From WHSW01 sp963749365 (lineage in GTDB: Bacteria; Actinomycetota; Thermoleophilia; Solirubrobacterales; 70-9): a stretch of DNA of 64,000 bases. The stretch is from assembly GCA_963749365.1 (NCBI GenBank), contig CAVVME010000004.1, positions 186,001-250,000 of the forward strand, given 5' to 3'. The notes beneath the pieces were generated by a model, which ran no database searches, was not told the DNA's origin, and saw only the letters and a list, made by a program, of their open reading frames with translations. Numbering within the stretch: position 1 is the first letter of the stretch; every line of letters begins with the position of its first letter. The translations under genes and the position numbers were made by a program. This document shows positions 41,684 to 50,769 of the stretch, piece after piece.

Positions 41684-43441
41684 ATGAGCCCGCAGGGCTG
41701 GCTTCAGATCGCGATCTACGTCGGGGTGCTGACGGCGCTGACGCCGCTGCTCGGCGGCTACATGGCGCGCGTCTACACGGGCGAGCGCGTCTTCTTGACC
41801 CCGATCCTGGCACCAATCGAGCGCCTGCTGTACCGGCTCTTCCGGGTCAACCCCGCCCGCGAGCAGGACTGGAAGTCCTACGCGCGGACCGCGATCGTCT
41901 TCAGCGCCCTGTTCTGGGTCGTTCTCTACGTGATCCTGCGGACGCAGGGGATCCAGCCGTTCAACCCGGCCGGCTTCGATTCCGGCACTGCGGACGTCAG
42001 CTTCAACACCGTCTCGTCGTTCATCTCAAACACGAACTGGCAGTACTACGGCGGCGAGACGACGCTCTCCTACTTCTCGCAGATGACCGGGCTCGCGGTC
42101 CAGAACTTCGTCTCGGCAGCGGTCGGGATGGCGGTGCTGGTGGCAGTGATCCGGGGCTTCGTCGCCCGCAGCGGCAAGTCGCTGGGCAGCTTCTGGCAGG
42201 ACATTGTCCGCTCGCTCCTCTACGTCCTGGTCCCGATCTCGTTCGTCGCCGCGCTGGTCCTGGTCTCGCAGGGCGTGATCCAGACGCTGGCCGGGCCGGA
42301 GACCTTGACGACGGTCACGGGTCAGGAGCAGACGCTCGCCCTCGGCCCGGGCGCCTCGCAGATCGCGATCAAGCAGCTTGGGACCAACGGCGGCGGCTTC
42401 TTCAACGTCAACTCTTCGTTCCCGTTCGAGAACCCGACCGCGTTCGCGGGCTTCGTCGAGATGCTGTTGATCCTGCTGATCCCGGCGGCGCTGACGGCAA
42501 CCTTCGGGCGCATGGTCGGCAACCGCCGCCAGGGCTGGTCGCTCTACGTGGCGATGCTGATCATGGTCGTGGTCTCGATCGGTGTCGCCTACGGCGCTGA
42601 GCAGAACGGCTCCCAGGCCCAGAAGGAAGCAGGGCTCGAGCTCGCCGCGGACGACGGCACCACCGGCGGCAACCTCGAGGGCAAGGAGCAGCGCAACGGG
42701 ATCGTCGCCAGCACCGAGTGGGCGGCGGCGACGACCGCGGCCTCCAATGGCTCGGTCAACTCCTCACACGACTCTTACACGGGCATCGGCGGTCTCGTCC
42801 CGCTGGCGCTGATGTCGACGGGGGAGGTGGCCTTCGGCGGAGTCGGATCGGGCCTCTACGGGATGCTGCTCTTCGTCTTGCTCGCGGTCTTCATAGCAGG
42901 GCTGATGGTGGGACGGACCCCGGAGTACCTGGGCAAGAAGATCGAGGCGCGCGAGGTGAAGCTGGTCCTGATCGGCGTCCTGACGACGGCGCTGCTCGTG
43001 CTCGTCACGACTGCGCTCGCGATCGCGACGCCGTATGGCGACCCCTCGATCTACAACCCCGGGCCGCAGGGGTTCTCGGAGACGCTCTACGCCTACACGT
43101 CACAGGGCAACAACAACGGCTCCGCCTTCGCCGGATACACCGGCTACCTGCAGCCGAACGCGCCCGGGAACGAGGGCGCCTACGGAATCACCTTCGCCGA
43201 CCTCGTCGGCGGCGTGACGATGCTGATCGCCCGCTTCGTCCCGCTGCTCGCGGCGCTCGCGGTCGCCGGGTCGCTCGCCGGCAAGCGGGTCGCTCCCGCC
43301 GGGCCGGGCACCTTCCGCACCGACACCCCGACCTTCGTCGTCCTGCTGATCGGCGTGATCGTGATCGTCGCCGCACTCACCTTCTTCCCCGCCTTCCTGC
43401 TCGGACCGATCGTCCAGGGCCTGACCCCGCAGCTGTTCTGA
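41684..43441 (+). CDS. kdpA: KdpA, potassium-binding channel subunit
   Basis: A 585-residue membrane protein with about ten helices and the four selectivity-filter repeats of the potassium-channel-like superfamily, recognisable from TVSSFISNTNWQYYGGETT, LGTNGGGFFNVNSSFPFENP, STGEVAFGGVGSGLYGM and the QGNNNGSAFAG loop. Length is normal (E. coli 557) with a slightly longer loop around residues 305-365. It forms the ion-entry subunit of the KdpFABC P-type ATPase. The gene directly abuts kdpF upstream and is followed one base after its stop by kdpC. Confidence 0.96.
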   Translation: MSPQGWLQIAIYVGVLTALTPLLGGYMARVYTGERVFLTPILAPIERLLYRLFRVNPAREQDWKSYARTAIVFSALFWVVLYVILRTQGIQPFNPAGFDSGTADVSFNTVSSFISNTNWQYYGGETTLSYFSQMTGLAVQNFVSAAVGMAVLVAVIRGFVARSGKSLGSFWQDIVRSLLYVLVPISFVAALVLVSQGVIQTLAGPETLTTVTGQEQTLALGPGASQIAIKQLGTNGGGFFNVNSSFPFENPTAFAGFVEMLLILLIPAALTATFGRMVGNRRQGWSLYVAMLIMVVVSIGVAYGAEQNGSQAQKEAGLELAADDGTTGGNLEGKEQRNGIVASTEWAAATTAASNGSVNSSHDSYTGIGGLVPLALMSTGEVAFGGVGSGLYGMLLFVLLAVFIAGLMVGRTPEYLGKKIEAREVKLVLIGVLTTALLVLVTTALAIATPYGDPSIYNPGPQGFSETLYAYTSQGNNNGSAFAGYTGYLQPNAPGNEGAYGITFADLVGGVTMLIARFVPLLAALAVAGSLAGKRVAPAGPGTFRTDTPTFVVLLIGVIVIVAALTFFPAFLLGPIVQGLTPQLF

Positions 43442-43442
43442 G

Positions 43443-44057
43443 ATGCAACGCGACCTGATCACCTCCGCGCTCGCGATCGTCGTGCTCACGATCGTCCTCG
43501 GGCTCGCCTATCCGCTGGTCACGACCGGCGTCTCGCAGGTGCTGTTCGGCGACCAGGCCGACGGGTCGCGGGTCGAGGTCGATGGTGAGGTCGTCGGCTC
43601 GAGCCTGATCGCGCAGCCTTTCAAGCGCGAGGCCGGGCGGGGCCCTGGCCTCGAGCGCGACCCGGCCTACTTCCAGCCGCGCCCCTCGATCACCGGGTAC
43701 TCGCCGAACGTCACCTACTTCAACAACCTCGGGCCCAACAACCTGACGCTGAGCCGCTACTTCGCCAACAAGGCCGAGGCCTACCTGGCGCGCGAGGGCG
43801 AGTTCACGCCCGGGCTCGAGCTCGCCGACGTGCCCGTGGACGCTGTGACCACCTCGGCCTCCGGCGTCGATCCGCACATCTCCGAGGCCAATGCCGAGAT
43901 CCAGGCCAACCGGGTCGCCGAGGAGCGCGGGCTCGATCTCGAGACAGTCCTCGACCTGATCGATGAGCACACCGACGGTCGTGCCCTCGGCGTGCTCGGC
44001 GAGCCCGGCGTCAACGTGCTCGAGCTCAACGTCGCGCTCGACGAGGAGGCACCTTGA
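43443..44057 (+). CDS. kdpC: KdpC, assembly/coupling subunit
   Basis: A 204-residue protein with one N-terminal helix (SALAIVVLTIVLGLAYPLV) and an extracytosolic domain containing SLIAQPFKREA, YFQPRPS, NNLGPNNLTLSRY, VTTSASGVDPHISEANAE and the closing LGVLGEPGVNVLELNVALD, all family hallmarks. KdpC supports ATP binding and subunit coupling. In E. coli kdpC follows kdpB; here it precedes it. The last codons overlap the kdpB start (TTGA). Confidence 0.95.
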   Translation: MQRDLITSALAIVVLTIVLGLAYPLVTTGVSQVLFGDQADGSRVEVDGEVVGSSLIAQPFKREAGRGPGLERDPAYFQPRPSITGYSPNVTYFNNLGPNNLTLSRYFANKAEAYLAREGEFTPGLELADVPVDAVTTSASGVDPHISEANAEIQANRVAEERGLDLETVLDLIDEHTDGRALGVLGEPGVNVLELNVALDEEAP

Positions 44058-46129
44058 CCGATCGTCCGCAGACGATGGTGACCGGCGCGATCCTGCGCAC
44101 CGCGCTCTTCGACAGCTTCCGCAAGCTCGACCCGCGCTGGATGATCCACAACCCGGTCATGTTCGTGGTCGAGATCGGCGCTCTGATCACGACGATTGGC
44201 TGGCTGATCCAGGCCGGCGGCGGCGAGCCGCTGGGGGGCGGCGACGAGCCTGCGTGGTTTACCGGCGTGGTCGCGATCTGGCTCTGGCTCACGGTCGTCT
44301 TTGGCAACCTCGCCGAGGCGCTGGCCGAGGGCCGGGGCAAGGCTCAGGCGGCGGCGCTGCGAGCGATGCGCACCGAGACGATCGCCCGCCTGCGCGACGG
44401 GAGCGAGCGACCGGCGAGCGAGCTGGTCAAGGGCGACGTGGTGGTGGTAGAGGCCGGTGAGATCATCCCCGGCGACGGCACAGTGATCGAGGGAATCGCC
44501 TCGGTCGACGAGTCCGCGGTGACCGGCGAGTCCGCCCCGGTGATCCGAGAGGCCGGCGGCGACCGCTCGGCGGTCACCGGCGGCACGCGCGTGCTCTCGG
44601 ACCGGATCGTGGTCGAGGTCACCCAGGAGCCGGGCCAGTCGTTCCTCGACCGGATGATCGCCCTGGTCGAGGGCGCCAGCCGGCGCAAGACTCCGAACGA
44701 GATCGCGCTCGGGATCCTGCTCGCGGGGCTGACCCTCGTCTTCCTGGTCGTCGTCGTCACCCTGCGCCCGTTCGCCGAGTTCGCGGGCACCAGCGCCTCC
44801 GTCGCTACCCTGATCGCACTCCTTGTTGCGCTGATCCCGACCACGATCGGCGCCCTGCTGTCGGCGATCGGGATCGCCGGCATGGACCGACTGGTGCGCC
44901 GCAACGTGCTCGCGCTCTCCGGCCGCTCGGTGGAGGCCTCCGGCGACGTCGACGTGCTGCTGCTCGACAAGACCGGGACGATCACGCTCGGCAACCGCCA
45001 GGCGACCGAGTTCATCCCGATGCCCGGGGTCTCCGAGGTCGAGCTGGCCGAGGCGGCGCAGTACTCATCGCTCGCCGACGAGACGCCGGAGGGGCGCTCC
45101 ATCGTCGTGCTCGCCAAGCAGTACGGCATCCGCGAGCACGAGCTTGCCGCGCACGCCCAGTTCGTCCCTTTCTCGGCCGAGACTCGAATGAGCGGCGTGG
45201 ACCTGAACGGCAGCCGGATCCGCAAGGGCGCCGGCGACGCGATCCTCGAGCTCGTCGAGGCCGGGGGCGGCCAGGCACCGCCCGAGCTCAACGCGACGAT
45301 GGACGAGATCGCCCGCGATGGCGGCACCCCGCTGGCGGTCGCCCGCGACGGCCAGGTGCTCGGGGTCGTCTACCTCAAGGACGTGGTCAAGGAGGGCATG
45401 AGCCACCGCTTCGACAAGCTCCGGGCAATGGGCATCCGCACGGTGATGGTGACCGGCGACAACCCGCTCACCGCCGCGAAGATCGCCGACGAGTCCGGGG
45501 TCGACGACTTCCTCGCCCAGGCGACGCCGGAGCGAAAGCTGGACTTGATCCGCGAGCTCCAGACCGAGGGCCGGCTGGTGGCGATGACCGGAGACGGCAC
45601 CAACGACGCCCCCGCCCTCGCCCAGGCCGACGTCGGGGTGGCGATGAACACCGGCACCCAGGCCGCGCGCGAGGCGGGCAACATGGTCGACCTCGACTCT
45701 AATCCGACGAAGCTGATCGAGGTCGTGGAGATCGGCAAGCAGCTGCTGATCACCCGCGGCGCCCTGACAACATTCTCGGTAGCCAACGACGTCGCCAAGT
45801 ACTTCGCCATCCTGCCGGCGATCTTCGCCGCCACCTACGCCGTCGCCGCCGGGGCATCTTCCAACACGTTCATCGACGGACCGCTGGACAAGCTCAACAT
45901 CATGGACCTCGGCACCCCCGAGTCGGCGATCATCTCGGCGATCATCTTCAACGCGCTCGTGATCCCTGCCCTCGTCCCGCTGGCCCTGCGCGGGGTGCGC
46001 TATCGGGCCGTCGGCGCGACGGCGATGCTGCGCCGCAACATCCTGATCTACGGCCTCGGCGGCCTGATCGCTCCGTTCATCGGGATCAAGCTGATCGACC
46101 TCCTGATCCACAACGTGCTCGGCGCCTAG
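44054..46129 (+). CDS. kdpB: KdpB, P-type ATPase catalytic subunit
   Basis: A 691-residue P-type ATPase. Phosphorylation motif LLLDKTGTITLGN, actuator loop DESAVTGESAPV, hinge VTGDNPLTA, GDGTNDAPALAQADVGVAMN, and nucleotide-domain motifs including FSAETRMSG and KGAGDAIL. The start is TTG 44054, preceded by GAGGAGG at good spacing and overlapping the kdpC stop; ATG 44075 is less likely. It hydrolyses ATP to drive high-affinity potassium import. C-terminal helices end LIDLLIHNVLGA. Confidence 0.96.
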   Translation: MTDRPQTMVTGAILRTALFDSFRKLDPRWMIHNPVMFVVEIGALITTIGWLIQAGGGEPLGGGDEPAWFTGVVAIWLWLTVVFGNLAEALAEGRGKAQAAALRAMRTETIARLRDGSERPASELVKGDVVVVEAGEIIPGDGTVIEGIASVDESAVTGESAPVIREAGGDRSAVTGGTRVLSDRIVVEVTQEPGQSFLDRMIALVEGASRRKTPNEIALGILLAGLTLVFLVVVVTLRPFAEFAGTSASVATLIALLVALIPTTIGALLSAIGIAGMDRLVRRNVLALSGRSVEASGDVDVLLLDKTGTITLGNRQATEFIPMPGVSEVELAEAAQYSSLADETPEGRSIVVLAKQYGIREHELAAHAQFVPFSAETRMSGVDLNGSRIRKGAGDAILELVEAGGGQAPPELNATMDEIARDGGTPLAVARDGQVLGVVYLKDVVKEGMSHRFDKLRAMGIRTVMVTGDNPLTAAKIADESGVDDFLAQATPERKLDLIRELQTEGRLVAMTGDGTNDAPALAQADVGVAMNTGTQAAREAGNMVDLDSNPTKLIEVVEIGKQLLITRGALTTFSVANDVAKYFAILPAIFAATYAVAAGASSNTFIDGPLDKLNIMDLGTPESAIISAIIFNALVIPALVPLALRGVRYRAVGATAMLRRNILIYGLGGLIAPFIGIKLIDLLIHNVLGA

Positions 46130-46143
46130 GCAGAATCACGCGC

Positions 46144-47277
46144 ATGGCGCGCAGCGGACGGGGCCGCTACAAGATCTTCCTCGGGATGGCCGCCGGGGTC
46201 GGCAAGACCTACCGCATGCTCCAGGAGGGCCAGACCGAGAAGCGGGCCGGCCGCGACGTCCTGCTCGCCTACCTGGAACCGCACGGCCGGGTGGAGACCG
46301 AGGCCCAGGCCGAGGGGCTCGATCGCCTGCCGCGGCGCCCGGTGCCCTACCGCGACACGGTGCTCGAGGAGATGGACTTGCCGGCGATCTTCCGCCGCGC
46401 GCCCGAGCTGGCGCTGATCGACGAGCTCGCGCATACCAACGCGCCGGGGCTGGAGCACGCGAAGCGCTACGAGGACATCGACGATGTGCTCGAGACCGGG
46501 ATCGACGTCTTCTCGACCGTCAACGTGCAACACCTCGAGAGTCTCAACGACCGCGTTGCCGAGCTGACCGGGGTTCGGGTGCGCGAGACCTTCCCGGACA
46601 CGGTGCTGACCTCGGCCGACGAGGTGGTGCTGATCGACCTGACGCCCGAGGCGCTGATCGGCCGCCTGCGGGCCGGCAACGTCTATCCGCCGGAACGGAT
46701 CGAGGCGTCGCTGCAGAACTTCTTCAAGATCGAGAACCTCGCCACCTTGCGCGAGCTGGCGCTGCGCCAGGTCGCCGAGGAGGTCGAGTCGAAGCGGGTC
46801 GTGCGCGAGGAGAAGCCGATCGGCACCCGCGAGCGCGTGATCGAGGCGGCGCCGCAGGCGGTCGCCGAACGCGTCTTGGCCCTGGTCACCCCGAGGCCGA
46901 GCTCGCAGCGCCTGGTCAGACGCGCGTGGCGGTCGGCTCAGCGACTCGGCGCGGAGCTCGATCTGCTCTACGTGCTCCCTCCCGGCTCTGAGGAAGCACC
47001 CGACCAGCGCGAGCAGCTCGGCGCCCTGGGACGGCTCGCCTCGGTGCTCGGCGCGCGTCTGCTGATCGAGGAGGGCGACGATGTCGCCAGAACCGCCGCC
47101 GAGATCGGGCGCGAGCGCGGCACCACCTACGTGCTGATCGGACGGGGTGCGCCCCGGGCGGGACTGGGGAGGTGGCGCGAGTCGCTTGCCGACCGCCTGA
47201 TGCGGCTGCTCCCGGGGGTCGACGTACGGATCGTCGCCGATCGGGCGCTGCGCGACGAGCAGGAGGACTCCGAGTGA
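46144..47277 (+). CDS. kdpD: KdpD N-terminal sensor protein (KdpD + Usp domains, no kinase)
   Basis: A 377-residue cytosolic protein equal to the N-terminal third of E. coli KdpD. The KdpD domain has Walker-like GMAAGVGKTYRML, DELAHTNAPG, RYEDIDDVLETGIDVFSTVN and TPEALIGRLRAG. Residues 245-370 are a Usp-like domain. The chain ends there, without DUF4118 or kinase domains, which instead form the separate gene at 38888-40279. The two products probably work together, or this part senses potassium or ligand on its own, as short KdpD proteins do in some cyanobacteria. Its stop overlaps the following Usp-like gene (GTGA). Confidence 0.9.
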   Translation: MARSGRGRYKIFLGMAAGVGKTYRMLQEGQTEKRAGRDVLLAYLEPHGRVETEAQAEGLDRLPRRPVPYRDTVLEEMDLPAIFRRAPELALIDELAHTNAPGLEHAKRYEDIDDVLETGIDVFSTVNVQHLESLNDRVAELTGVRVRETFPDTVLTSADEVVLIDLTPEALIGRLRAGNVYPPERIEASLQNFFKIENLATLRELALRQVAEEVESKRVVREEKPIGTRERVIEAAPQAVAERVLALVTPRPSSQRLVRRAWRSAQRLGAELDLLYVLPPGSEEAPDQREQLGALGRLASVLGARLLIEEGDDVARTAAEIGRERGTTYVLIGRGAPRAGLGRWRESLADRLMRLLPGVDVRIVADRALRDEQEDSE

Positions 47278-47729
47278 CGCCCCGACGCGCAGGATCGACG
47301 CGCTCCGAGGGCCGGCGAATCCTGTTTCCGTTCCTTGGCTCGGCGCTCTCGGAGCGATCGCTGGAGGCTGCGCTGCGACTCTCGGAAACGCAGCAGGCCA
47401 TCCTCATGCCAGCGTATCTGGCGGTCGTGCCGAGAGGGCTGGCGCTCGAGGCGCCGATGGGTGCCGAGTCCGAGCGCGCGATGGCCATGCTCGAGCTGAT
47501 CGAGCAGCGGGCAAGCCGGGCAGGGGTCGAGGTCGATGCGCGAATCGAGCGCGGCCGGACCGCACGCCAGGCGCTCGAGCGCCTGCTCGAGAGCGAGCGC
47601 TTCGACACCCTGGTCCTGCCTGCCCGGACGAGCACGAGCGACGGCTTCGAAGCCGTCGACGTCGCCTGGATCCTCGATCAGGCGCCGGGCGAGGTGCTCG
47701 TGCTCCGACCCGCTCCGCTTTCCGAATGA
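47274..47729 (+). CDS. UspA-like protein at the end of the kdp operon
   Basis: A 151-residue protein with a Usp-like Rossmann pattern: RRILFPFLGSALSERSLEAALRL, a central QQAILMPAYLAVV strand, a long helix (AMAMLELIEQRASRAGVEV), FDTLVLPAR and a final PGEVLVLRP strand. It lacks the ATP-binding G-2x-G-9x-G motif, so it is of the non-nucleotide UspA class or divergent. The GTG start overlaps the KdpD sensor stop, making it the last gene of the kdp unit. It may assist the KdpD sensor, which also carries a Usp domain. Confidence 0.75.
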   Translation: MTPRRAGSTRSEGRRILFPFLGSALSERSLEAALRLSETQQAILMPAYLAVVPRGLALEAPMGAESERAMAMLELIEQRASRAGVEVDARIERGRTARQALERLLESERFDTLVLPARTSTSDGFEAVDVAWILDQAPGEVLVLRPAPLSE

Positions 47730-47734
47730 ACATC

Positions 47735-47747
47735 GGAACGGCGTTCT
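47735..47747. promoter_or_regulatory. Candidate IclR-family operator before the binding-protein gene
   Basis: GGAAC-GGC-GTTCT, a 13-bp near-palindrome with one mismatch, 52 bp upstream of the substrate-binding-protein start. The same GGAAC-N3-GTTYY pattern occurs at 51660-51672 and 53168-53180. IclR-family regulators typically bind short palindromes of this shape. Confidence 0.5.
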
Positions 47748-47798
47748 TGTTTTAGGATGTCGATGGCCGCGGGGAAAACCAGCAGAGGAGGGCGACGG

Positions 47799-48989
47799 AT
47801 GAGTGAACCGGCTCAGGACCGCGAGATCGGCGCGCTCGCCCGGCTGGGCATCGCGCTCGTCGCGTTGGCGGCGACCGCCGCGCTGGCGGCCTGCGGCAGC
47901 GACCTCGGCAGCGAGTCCGAGGACGATGGCGAGACCCAGGTCGCCGAGGCCGGTCCCGCCGAGGGTGAGTTCACGATGTCGACCGGTCCGCTCTACATCG
48001 ACAAGGGCAAGGGTGGCGTCGACGGGCCCGGCGGGACGCTGGCGGAGTTCGAGGCCGAGACCGGAATCACGCCGAACTACCTCGAGGACATCAACGGGAA
48101 CGAGTCCTTCTTCGCCAAGCTGCGGCCCGAGCTCGAGAACGGCGAGTCGGGCGGGCGCGACATCATCGTCGCGACCGACTGGATGGCGAAGCGCTACTAC
48201 GACCTCGGCTACGCCCAGGAGCTCGACAAGTCCGCGCTGCCGAACGTCGAGGAGAACCTGCTGCCGAGCCTTCGCAACCCCGACTTCGACCCCGAGCGGT
48301 CATTTACGGTGCCGTGGCAGAGCGGGCTGACCGGGATCGTCGTCCGCTCCGACCTCGCCCCGGACATCGACTCGGTCGACGACCTCTTCGACCCCGAGTA
48401 CAAAGGCAAGGTGACGCTGCTCGAGGAGCTGCGCGACACGGTGCCGCTGGTGATGATGGCCGACGGAATCGACCCCCACGAGGCGACCAAGGAGCAGTGG
48501 CTGGAGACGATCGACAAGATCAAGCAGGCGGTCGAATCGGGACAGATCCGCGACATCACCGGCAACGACTACATCGACGACCTGCCGCGCGGCGACATCG
48601 TCGCCGCGATCGGCTGGTCCGGGGACGCCGAGTATCTGAAGCTCGACAATCCGGATATCGAGTTCGTGATGCCCGCCGACGGCTGCGTGATCTGGTCCGA
48701 CGACATGATCATCCCGGTCGGCGCGCCCAACCCGGGGGCTGCCTATGCGTTCATGGACTACGTCTACGAGCCCGAGAACGCGGCCCAGATCGCCGCCTAC
48801 GTCTACTACACGACCCCGGTCGACGGCGTGCGCGAAGTGTTCGAGCGCCAGGGCGAGAAGGAGCTCGCGAACAGCGAGCTGATCTTCCCGAGCGAGGAGT
48901 TCACCGAGGGGTGCGTGACCCAGCCCACGCTCGACCCGGCCGACGAGCAGGAGATCGAGGAGGCGTGGGGAGAGCTGGTCGCCGGCTGA
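47799..48989 (+). CDS. Spermidine/putrescine-type ABC transporter substrate-binding lipoprotein
   Basis: A 396-residue lipoprotein. The signal ends in lipobox LAAC (Cys near residue 32). The mature protein has the PotD-like two-lobed pattern: GPLYIDKGK, LAEFEAETGITPNYLEDING, NESFFAKLRPELENG, DIIVATDWMAKRYYDLG, PWQSGLTGIVVRSD, and AAIGWSGDAEYLKLDNPDIEFVMP then GCVIWSDDMIIP. It should deliver a polyamine or related compound to the permease encoded next. ATG 47799 is preceded by AGGAGG at seven bases; an upstream ATG at 47757 is less likely. A candidate IclR operator lies upstream. Confidence 0.9.
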   Translation: MSEPAQDREIGALARLGIALVALAATAALAACGSDLGSESEDDGETQVAEAGPAEGEFTMSTGPLYIDKGKGGVDGPGGTLAEFEAETGITPNYLEDINGNESFFAKLRPELENGESGGRDIIVATDWMAKRYYDLGYAQELDKSALPNVEENLLPSLRNPDFDPERSFTVPWQSGLTGIVVRSDLAPDIDSVDDLFDPEYKGKVTLLEELRDTVPLVMMADGIDPHEATKEQWLETIDKIKQAVESGQIRDITGNDYIDDLPRGDIVAAIGWSGDAEYLKLDNPDIEFVMPADGCVIWSDDMIIPVGAPNPGAAYAFMDYVYEPENAAQIAAYVYYTTPVDGVREVFERQGEKELANSELIFPSEEFTEGCVTQPTLDPADEQEIEEAWGELVAG

Positions 48990-49003
48990 CCCCATTTGAA
49001 GCG

Positions 49004-49035
49004 CCCCCCGGACCGCTCGCGAACGGCCCGGGGGG
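49004..49035 (+). promoter_or_regulatory. Strong hairpin between binding-protein and permease genes
   Basis: CCCCCCGG pairs with CCGGGGGG (8 bp), with inner CCG/CGG pairs, directly after the binding-protein stop. The 3' arm GGGGGG is also the only ribosome-binding-like sequence before the permease GTG at 49039, so the hairpin may hide it. This could lower permease synthesis relative to binding protein, or partly terminate the transcript. Confidence 0.5.
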
Positions 49036-49038
49036 ATC

Positions 49039-50754
49039 GTGATCCGCGGGCGGCTCGCTCCCTACGGGTTGCTCGCCCCCGCCCTCGTCTGGCTCGGGCT
49101 TTTCTTCGTCGTCCCGATGTACTTCATGGGCGTCGTCTCACTCGAGACGGGCTCGCTGAACACCGGCTTTCAGTTCAGCTGGGAGTTCTCGAACTTCACC
49201 GACTCGATCTCCAAGTACAGCGAGCAGTTCCTGCGCTCCTTCGCCTACGGGGGGATCGCCACGGCGCTGGCGCTGCTGATCGCATACCCGCTTGCCTACG
49301 CGATCGCGTTTCGCGGCGGGCGTTGGCGAACCGCGCTCTTGCTGGCGGTGATGGCGCCGTTCTTCACCACCTACCTGATCCGCACCCTCGCCTGGCAGAC
49401 GATCCTCTCCGACCAGAGCCCGGTGGTCGACTTCCTGCGCACGATCAGCCTCGTCGGCGAGGACGGCCGCGTGCTCGACACCTCCGCCTCGGTGATCGCC
49501 GGGCTCACCTACAACTTCCTCCCGTTCATGATCCTGCCGATCTACGCCGTGCTCGAGCGGCTCGACACGCGCTTGATCGAGGCGGCCAGAGACCTCTACT
49601 CGTCCTCACGCAGCGCCTTCCTCAATGTCACCCTGCCGCTCTCGGCACCCGGCGTCGTGGCCGGCATCCTGCTCACCTTCATCCCGGCGGTCGGCGACTA
49701 CGTCAACGCCTACTTCCTCGGCGGCCCGAACCAGGCGATGATCGGCAACGTGATCCAGGGCCAGTTCCTGGAGCTCGCGAACTACCCGGTCGCCGCCGCG
49801 CTCTCGTTCATGTTCATGGCGCTGATCATGATCGCGGTGCTGCTCTACCTGCGATTCGCCGGAACCGGGGCGCTGATCGGCGACGACGACAGCGCCACGG
49901 TCGAGGCGACGGCCCCGGTCAGCACGCACTCGGCCGGCCATGGCGTGCTCGGCTGGCTGCGCGCGCACGCCCTCAACGTCTACGCCGGGATCGCGCTCGC
50001 CTACATGCTGATCCCGATCGCGGTGATCGCGGCGTTCTCGTTCAACGACCCGGCGGGCAGCTTCAACTTCACCTGGCAGGGGTTCACGCTCGACTACTGG
50101 GCGCACCCGTTCGCGCAATCCGACCTCACCGACGCCCTGCTGACCAGCCTCGAGCTGGCGGCGCTCTCGACCGTGATCGCGACCGCGATCGGGACGATGC
50201 TGGCGCTGGCCCTGGTCCGTCATCGGTTCCGCGGCCGCAGGGCCGCGAACGTGTTGATCCTGATCCCGATGGCGACGCCTGAAGTGGTGATCGGCGCGGC
50301 GCTGCTCTCGATGTTCGTCTATGTCGGCGTCGCCCGGGGGTTCACGACCTTGCTGATCGCCCACGTGATGTTCTCGATCAGCTTCGTGGTCGTGATCGTG
50401 CGCTCGCGCCTGATCGGCTTCGACCGCAGTCTCGAAGACGTCGCGGCCGACCTCGGCGCCGGACCGCTGACCGCCTTTCGCACCGTCACCCTGCCGCTGC
50501 TCGCGCCGGCGATCCTGGCGGCCGGACTACTCGCCTTCGCGCTCTCGATCGACGACTTCGTGATCTCCAACTTCAACTCCGGGACCACGATCACCTTCCC
50601 GCTCTACATCTTCGGCGCCTCGCAGCGGGGCATCCCGGTCGAGGTCAACGTGCTGGCGACGATGCTGTTCGCGCTCACGATCGCGGCGATGGCGTTCACG
50701 GTCTGGCAGCAGCGGCGCGCGCAGCGCCTGTCCCGGGTCGCCCCGGACGCCTGA
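49039..50754 (+). CDS. Fused two-domain ABC permease (PotB-PotC type)
   Basis: A 571-residue protein with two complete MetI-type permease domains in one chain. Each has about six helices and its own EAA loop: EAARDLYSSSRSAFLNVTLP (near 180) and EDVAADLGAGPLTAFRTVTLP (near 470), where the ATPase would dock. A linker around residues 270-310 (DDDSATVEATAPVSTHS) joins them. In E. coli these are separate PotB and PotC proteins. It works with the lipoprotein encoded just upstream to import a polyamine-like substrate. The ATPase (PotA) is not encoded in this window. Confidence 0.9.
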   Translation: MIRGRLAPYGLLAPALVWLGLFFVVPMYFMGVVSLETGSLNTGFQFSWEFSNFTDSISKYSEQFLRSFAYGGIATALALLIAYPLAYAIAFRGGRWRTALLLAVMAPFFTTYLIRTLAWQTILSDQSPVVDFLRTISLVGEDGRVLDTSASVIAGLTYNFLPFMILPIYAVLERLDTRLIEAARDLYSSSRSAFLNVTLPLSAPGVVAGILLTFIPAVGDYVNAYFLGGPNQAMIGNVIQGQFLELANYPVAAALSFMFMALIMIAVLLYLRFAGTGALIGDDDSATVEATAPVSTHSAGHGVLGWLRAHALNVYAGIALAYMLIPIAVIAAFSFNDPAGSFNFTWQGFTLDYWAHPFAQSDLTDALLTSLELAALSTVIATAIGTMLALALVRHRFRGRRAANVLILIPMATPEVVIGAALLSMFVYVGVARGFTTLLIAHVMFSISFVVVIVRSRLIGFDRSLEDVAADLGAGPLTAFRTVTLPLLAPAILAAGLLAFALSIDDFVISNFNSGTTITFPLYIFGASQRGIPVEVNVLATMLFALTIAAMAFTVWQQRRAQRLSRVAPDA

Positions 50755-50769
50755 CGGCCGCCACCCGGC

